Shown here: positions 15,161-19,077 of the stretch, piece by piece
Numbering within the stretch: the first letter of the stretch is position 1
Layout of the letters: every line of letters starts with the position of its first letter
Source of the DNA: Parachlamydiales bacterium
GTDB lineage: Bacteria > Chlamydiota > Chlamydiia > Chlamydiales > Simkaniaceae
Direction: 5' to 3'
Assembly: GCA_030641465.1 (NCBI GenBank)
Contig: DAOWHK010000066.1
Coordinates: 1 to 19,077 of the forward strand
Length of the DNA: 19,077 nucleotides
The notes under the pieces: model-generated
The model's input: only the letters and a program-made list of their open reading frames with translations
Told to the model about the DNA's origin: nothing
Databases searched by the model: none
Program-made: the position numbers and the translations under genes

Positions 15161-16147
15161 ATGAATAGAATTCCATATTATAAGCGTCGGAAACGTACAT
15201 ATGCCAATCCCCATTTAAAGAATAATAAACGAAGACTCCATGATATCTGTCTTTGGCAAATTGGAGCTTATAATGATAAATACCGCCCTCCAAAGTTGCC
15301 AAATGAATTTGCCTATCCAAATCCCAAACTTCCAATAAATCCTGATTTGCCAACTGTCACCTGGATCAATCACTGCACCTTTTTTATTTCCATAAATGGA
15401 ATGAATATCTTAACAGATCCTATTTGGAGTAAAAGGTGCTCCCCACTTCCATTTTTTGGTCCAAAACGGATACATGATCCAGCATTTACCCTTGATGAGC
15501 TTCCAAAAATTGATTACATACTCATTAGTCATGATCACTATGATCATCTCGATAAAAAAACGGTAAAGACATTGATTGCTACAAATCCAAATATCCATTT
15601 TATTGTTCCTTTAGGTCTTAAGAAATGGTTTATAAAACTTGGGGCAAAACAGGTCGATGAATTTGCTTGGTGGGAGGAAAAACAAGTAAATAGCTCCATA
15701 AAAATCACATTTGTACCTTCGCAACATTACTCGGGAAGAAATTTTTGGAACGGGAATCGGTCCCTTTGGGGCGGTTATGTTATTGATTTTAATAGAGAGG
15801 GCAAAGATAATAAAAGACTCTATTTTGTAGGTGATACCGGATATAACCAAGTCGATTTTAAAATGATCGGAGAGCATTTTAAAGAAATGGACTTAAGCCT
15901 TATTCCAATAGGAACATATGTTCCGCATAAATTTATGGAAACCGTGCATATTAATCCTTCTAAAGCGACAGAAATCCATAAAGAAGTAAGATCAAAACTA
16001 AGTATTGGGATGCACTGGAAAACCTTTAGGCTCTCAAGTGAAGGGGAGTATCAGCCACCCTATGATTTATTTTTATCTATGAAATTTCAAAACCTCGATC
16101 CACTAAATTTTCGCTGCGTTGAACCTGGACAGGTCTTAAATTGGTAA
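15161..16147 (+). CDS. Metallo-beta-lactamase-fold hydrolase, NAPE-PLD-like
   Basis: This is a zinc hydrolase resembling N-acyl-phosphatidylethanolamine phospholipase D and related bacterial proteins. Metal ligands are visible: HDHYDH at 124-129 (H124, H126, D128, H129), H189 in SQHYSGR, D225 in GDTGYN and H285 in HWKTFRLS. The SQH-SGR and HWKTFRLS blocks are those of the NAPE-PLD branch rather than of beta-lactamases. The likely substrate is a phospholipid or other phosphodiester, but this is not proven. The N-terminus is strongly basic (YYKRRKRTYANPHLKNNKRR) with no signal peptide, suggesting membrane-surface binding from the cytoplasm. Its stop overlaps the next ATG (TAATG), coupling it to the methyltransferase. 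The 71-bp gap before it is AT-rich and contains a weak hairpin (about 15116-15140). Confidence 0.88.
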   Translation: MNRIPYYKRRKRTYANPHLKNNKRRLHDICLWQIGAYNDKYRPPKLPNEFAYPNPKLPINPDLPTVTWINHCTFFISINGMNILTDPIWSKRCSPLPFFGPKRIHDPAFTLDELPKIDYILISHDHYDHLDKKTVKTLIATNPNIHFIVPLGLKKWFIKLGAKQVDEFAWWEEKQVNSSIKITFVPSQHYSGRNFWNGNRSLWGGYVIDFNREGKDNKRLYFVGDTGYNQVDFKMIGEHFKEMDLSLIPIGTYVPHKFMETVHINPSKATEIHKEVRSKLSIGMHWKTFRLSSEGEYQPPYDLFLSMKFQNLDPLNFRCVEPGQVLNW

Positions 16148-16824
16148 TGTTAGACCTTTCCTTATTGATAAATTCCTTAAAAGAAGAGAGAAAACAGGAA
16201 AAAGATGTCAAACAGCGGTTATATAAAAACCTAGCTTTTAGTAAATTAGATACTTCGCTTCTTAAAAACTATCGCTTTAAAAATCCTTACCGCATCAGCA
16301 AAAATTATCTTAAATCTACTGGGATGCCAAACATTCATCTGTATGGAGAAACACCACTTCCCACAATGGAGCTTATTGCAAAAGAGTGTGATCTGTCTAA
16401 GGCGGATACATTGCTTGAGATGGGATCAGGAAGAGGGCGCCTCTTATTTTTTATCCATCATTTTTATCAGTGCCAAGTGATAGGGTATGAAAAAATCCCT
16501 GAGTTTGCAGCGATTACAAATCAATTAATAGAAGAGTTCTCTCTTAAACAAATAGAGTGTATAGAATCGGATATGCTGAAGGCTGACCTCTCCTTAGCAT
16601 CGGTTATTTATTTGTATGGAAGCTGCTTAGAAGATGAGGAAATAGAGCTCCTTGTGCAAAAATTTTCAAACCTCAAAGCTGGGGTCAAAATCGTTACAAT
16701 TAGCTATCCTTTAAAAGATTACGCAAAAGATAACACCTTCACTCTTGCGAAAGAATTTCCCGTCTGCTTTCCTTGGGGAAAAACATCCGCATATTTAAAT
16801 ATCACACGAGGTCACAATGAATGA
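16147..16824 (+). CDS. Class I SAM-dependent methyltransferase of unknown substrate
   Basis: This protein has a Rossmann-fold methyltransferase core. Motif I, LLEMGSGRGRLL, is at 89-100, and the acidic residue that binds the SAM ribose is E115 in VIGYEKIP. A motif II/III-like SDM lies at 141-143 and VIYLYGSC at 153-160. Before the core is YGETPLPTMELIAKEC (66-81), a pattern also seen in DOT1-like and related enzymes that sense the SAM pocket. The N-terminal 60 residues are basic and helical. The ATG at 16147 shares one base with the preceding stop; an in-frame TTG at 16141 is the longer but less likely start. It overlaps the next gene by 8 bp. The substrate is unknown; protein, lipid and small-molecule targets are all open. 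Confidence 0.85.
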   Translation: MLDLSLLINSLKEERKQEKDVKQRLYKNLAFSKLDTSLLKNYRFKNPYRISKNYLKSTGMPNIHLYGETPLPTMELIAKECDLSKADTLLEMGSGRGRLLFFIHHFYQCQVIGYEKIPEFAAITNQLIEEFSLKQIECIESDMLKADLSLASVIYLYGSCLEDEEIELLVQKFSNLKAGVKIVTISYPLKDYAKDNTFTLAKEFPVCFPWGKTSAYLNITRGHNE

Positions 16825-17167
16825 GAAAAATTCAAAAAAATGCGTTCCATGTCTTGCAGGTCAACCACCACTTAAAGGAGCTGAGCTTCAAGAGCAACTT
16901 CCCATTCTTGGAAAAGATTGGGAAATTATCGATGAGCATCATTTAAAAAGAACTTACAAGTTTAAAAATTTTCGTGACGCTTTAGAATTTACGAATATTA
17001 TTGGGAAAATTGCAGAAGAAGAGGGGCATCATCCAGAGATTTCTCTTAGCTTTGGATCTGTTACATTGCTAGTTTGGACACATAAGATTGATGGCCTTTC
17101 AAAAAATGACTTTATCCTCGCGGAAAAATGTGATGCCGCCTTTATCTCCCTTGCTGCAAACTCCTGA
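16817..17167 (+). CDS. Pterin-4a-carbinolamine dehydratase (PCD/DCoH family)
   Basis: The family dehydrates 4a-hydroxytetrahydrobiopterin to quinonoid dihydropterin, recycling the cofactor of aromatic amino-acid hydroxylases. The active-site motif EGHHPEI is at 69-75, with W87, H89 and the closing D98-F99 (WTHKIDGLSKNDF) as expected. The N-terminal CVPCLAGQPPL is also typical. At 116 residues it is a normal full-length protein. It starts inside the end of the methyltransferase gene (8-bp overlap) and ends 21 bp before ispG. No hydroxylase gene is nearby, so its role here may be pterin housekeeping or a non-catalytic one. Confidence 0.95.
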   Translation: MNEKNSKKCVPCLAGQPPLKGAELQEQLPILGKDWEIIDEHHLKRTYKFKNFRDALEFTNIIGKIAEEEGHHPEISLSFGSVTLLVWTHKIDGLSKNDFILAEKCDAAFISLAANS

Positions 17168-17188
17168 TTTGCATATGATTTAGGGTCT

Positions 17189-18940
17189 ATGAAAGACTTT
17201 ATAAGCAGACATCAAAGCCGCGAGGTGATGGTCGGAAATGTGGGCGTTGGTGGGAATAACCCTGTTCGCATCCAGTCGATGACGACATCCTTGACTCGTG
17301 ATATCCAGGCTACTGCAACCCAAATAAAAAAACTCGCTGATTGTGGCTGTGAAATTGCTCGGGTTACAGTTCAGGGAAAAAAAGAAGCCGAGAGCTGTGA
17401 GGCGATAAAAAATGTCCTTATTCAAGAAGGGTATACAATCCCTCTTGTCGCAGACATTCATTTTTACCCCCCAGCTGCGATGCTTGCCTCGGAATTTGTC
17501 GATAAAATACGGATTAATCCTGGAAATTTTGTAGACCCACGCGCAAGCTTTAAGCAACTAGAATATACGGACGCATCTTACGCACTTGAGCTGGAAAAAA
17601 TTGATGAAGTGTTTAGCCCGCTTGTTCTAAAATGCAAAAAACTTAAAAAAGCACTAAGAATTGGTGCAAATCACGGATCTTTATCAGATCGCATAATGAA
17701 CCGTTATGGAGATACCCCACTTGGGATGGTTGAATCAGCACTCGAGTTTGCTCTTATTGGAGTTAAGCACGAATTTCACGATATGATTTTTTCCATGAAA
17801 GCGAGCAATCCTAAAGTGATGGTGGAAGCATACCACCTGCTTGTTCAAAAAATGACAGAGCTTGGCTGGAATTATCCTCTCCATCTTGGAGTAACAGAAG
17901 CTGGCGACGGTGAAGATGGCCGAGTAAAATCAGCGATTGGAACAGGATCTCTTCTCATACAGGGAATAGGAGATACTGTTCGCGTCTCTCTTACAGAAGA
18001 TCCTTGGGAAGAAATTGCTCCTTGTAAACAACTTGCAAACTTAGCAAAAAATTATGAGCAAATGACGGTGCCACTGTTTGAAAAAAGTAAACAGGAAGTA
18101 AAAATAAAGCCTCCACTTCATCCAAATGGAACAGTGATCCTCTCATGCAGCTGGGAAAATCTTCCAAAGGATTCAAAAGCTGATTTTCTATATATAAAAA
18201 ACATTCCAGAAGATTTTAAAGGCCTTCCAAAGGGATGTCTCATCATTACACAAACTAAAGGAATTCCCGAAACTCTTGTAGTGGAAAAGCTTGCGTATCT
18301 TGAAACAGGTGAAGTGGCACTTATTGAAGATGAAAAAGACTTTGAAGCTTTTGATACTCTTCTTTTGCAAAAAGCCAAAATGCTTTTTTTAAGACTTAAT
18401 AAAAATACCTACATGTTAGGAAGACGTTTTTTCGAAAAATGCAGTCAAGAAAGTCTTGATATTCCCGTTATCCTGATGGCAGAAAACACCCCACAAGAAG
18501 ATGCAAATCTTATTCATACAGCCGCAGAAATGGGCTCCTTTCTTCTAAATGGACTTGGAAATGGTATTTGCCTGCAATCAGAGTCTCTTGGTTTTAACAT
18601 TTTGCAAGGGGTGAGAATGCGGTTTGAAAAAACTGAATTTATCGCATGCCCAGGATGTGGCCGCACTCTCTTTAATCTCCAAGAAGTTACTCAAAAAATT
18701 CGCTCCAAAACGGAACATCTTAAGGGTGTTAAAATTGCGATTATGGGCTGTATTGTCAATGGCCCCGGAGAAATGGCGGATGCCGACTTTGGTTACGTGG
18801 GATCAAAAACGGGTATGGTTGATCTTTATGTAGGTAAAACCCGCGTTGAAAAAAACATCGATTCAGACAATGCTCTTGAAAAGCTCATAGAGCTGATCAA
18901 ATCTCATGGAAAATGGGTGGAAAAAGAACGTGCTTATTGA
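17189..18940 (+). CDS. ispG: 4-hydroxy-3-methylbut-2-en-1-yl diphosphate synthase, long three-domain form
   Basis: IspG reduces methylerythritol cyclodiphosphate to HMBPP, the penultimate step of the MEP isoprenoid pathway. The N-terminal TIM barrel begins with VGNVGVGGNNPVRIQSMTT. The C-terminal domain has the 4Fe-4S ligands C487 and C490 (CPGC), C521 (MGCIVNGPGE) and E528. At 583 residues it is far longer than the about 370 of E. coli. The excess is an insertion between the two domains (about residues 280-470), the arrangement known from plants and Chlamydia. The start at 17189 has AGGG close upstream, and a stop lies just before in the same frame. The stop codon lies at the edge of a long palindrome (18937-19054). 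It is the last gene of the cluster that begins with the hydrolase at 15161. Confidence 0.97.
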   Translation: MKDFISRHQSREVMVGNVGVGGNNPVRIQSMTTSLTRDIQATATQIKKLADCGCEIARVTVQGKKEAESCEAIKNVLIQEGYTIPLVADIHFYPPAAMLASEFVDKIRINPGNFVDPRASFKQLEYTDASYALELEKIDEVFSPLVLKCKKLKKALRIGANHGSLSDRIMNRYGDTPLGMVESALEFALIGVKHEFHDMIFSMKASNPKVMVEAYHLLVQKMTELGWNYPLHLGVTEAGDGEDGRVKSAIGTGSLLIQGIGDTVRVSLTEDPWEEIAPCKQLANLAKNYEQMTVPLFEKSKQEVKIKPPLHPNGTVILSCSWENLPKDSKADFLYIKNIPEDFKGLPKGCLIITQTKGIPETLVVEKLAYLETGEVALIEDEKDFEAFDTLLLQKAKMLFLRLNKNTYMLGRRFFEKCSQESLDIPVILMAENTPQEDANLIHTAAEMGSFLLNGLGNGICLQSESLGFNILQGVRMRFEKTEFIACPGCGRTLFNLQEVTQKIRSKTEHLKGVKIAIMGCIVNGPGEMADADFGYVGSKTGMVDLYVGKTRVEKNIDSDNALEKLIELIKSHGKWVEKERAY

Positions 18941-19054
18941 GGAAGCTCTGATTAACTCCGAAATTTCAACTTTAGATGGATTTTTGAAAAAAAATTATTT
19001 TTTTCCAAAAAGGCGCTGGAGTTGAAACAGCGGAGTTAATCAGAGCTTCCTTAA
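18937..19054. repeat. 118-bp near-complete palindrome, MITE-like element 3 / hairpin after ispG
   Basis: The arms at 18940-18960 and 19031-19051 are perfect 21-bp reverse complements, beginning AGGAAGCTCTGATTAACTCC. They are flanked by TTG(A) on the left and (T)TAA on the right. After a 3x3 mismatch the pairing resumes (TTTCAACT 18964-18971 with AGTTGAAA 19020-19027). It continues loosely to a centre of A and T runs near 18981-19011. The ispG stop codon TGA is at 18938-18940, at the left end. The transcript would form a very stable hairpin that could terminate the ispG message, but the layout also fits a short inverted-repeat mobile element. The last 23 bases of the window show nothing else. 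Confidence 0.65.
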
Positions 19055-19077
19055 ATATATACTCAAACTGATTTAAG

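Noticed and set aside
1..19077. CRISPR array, tRNA, rRNA, phage genes or an intact insertion sequence
   Set aside because: No regularly spaced repeats, cloverleaf-like sequence, rRNA segments, transposase or phage proteins were found on either strand.

Overview
The window looks like chromosomal DNA of an AT-rich member of the Chlamydiae, most likely an environmental (non-Chlamydiaceae) lineage. The evidence is a set of chlamydia-like neighbourhoods: rpmG followed by a LolC/E permease and LolD ATPase, and pyrG-yqgF-zwf-pgl. It is joined by a PPi-dependent phosphofructokinase and a long three-domain IspG. This placement rests on remembered gene order and family features, not on a database search.

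Left part (1-4464, all minus strand). The start of a lolD ATPase gene runs off the left edge and is translationally coupled to a 695-residue LolC/E-type permease. Upstream lies rpmG (ribosomal protein L33), which has a recognisable sigma70-type promoter. A perfect 20-bp hairpin sits between rpmG and the permease gene. Upstream of rpmG is a run of three tandem paralogues of about 200 residues (2546-4464). They belong to a protein family I do not recognise and are the least explained coding sequence in the window.

Middle (4584-11403, all minus strand). This is a housekeeping run, in transcription order pyrG, ruvX (yqgF), zwf, opcA, pgl, tsaD. The genes zwf-opcA-pgl encode glucose-6-phosphate dehydrogenase, its assembly or activation partner and 6-phosphogluconolactonase, which together form the oxidative pentose phosphate entry that makes NADPH. 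The run is broken between ruvX and zwf by a 331-bp non-coding stretch with a large palindromic element.

Right part (11633-18940, all plus strand). Two adjacent, roughly three-quarters identical EamA/DMT membrane transporters overlap by 4 bp. They are followed by pfp, a NAPE-PLD-like metallo-beta-lactamase-fold hydrolase, a class I SAM methyltransferase, a pterin-4a-carbinolamine dehydratase and ispG (MEP isoprenoid pathway). The last four are tightly packed and probably co-transcribed.

Three long imperfect palindromes of 118-167 bp sit exactly in the main non-coding gaps: between ruvX and zwf, between the divergent pyrG and transporter genes, and right after ispG. Their sequences differ from one another, so they look like three families of non-autonomous MITE-like elements. 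No tRNA, rRNA, CRISPR array, intact insertion sequence or phage gene was seen. I did not find a clearly new multi-gene system; the best candidates for novelty are the three-gene family and the palindromes.
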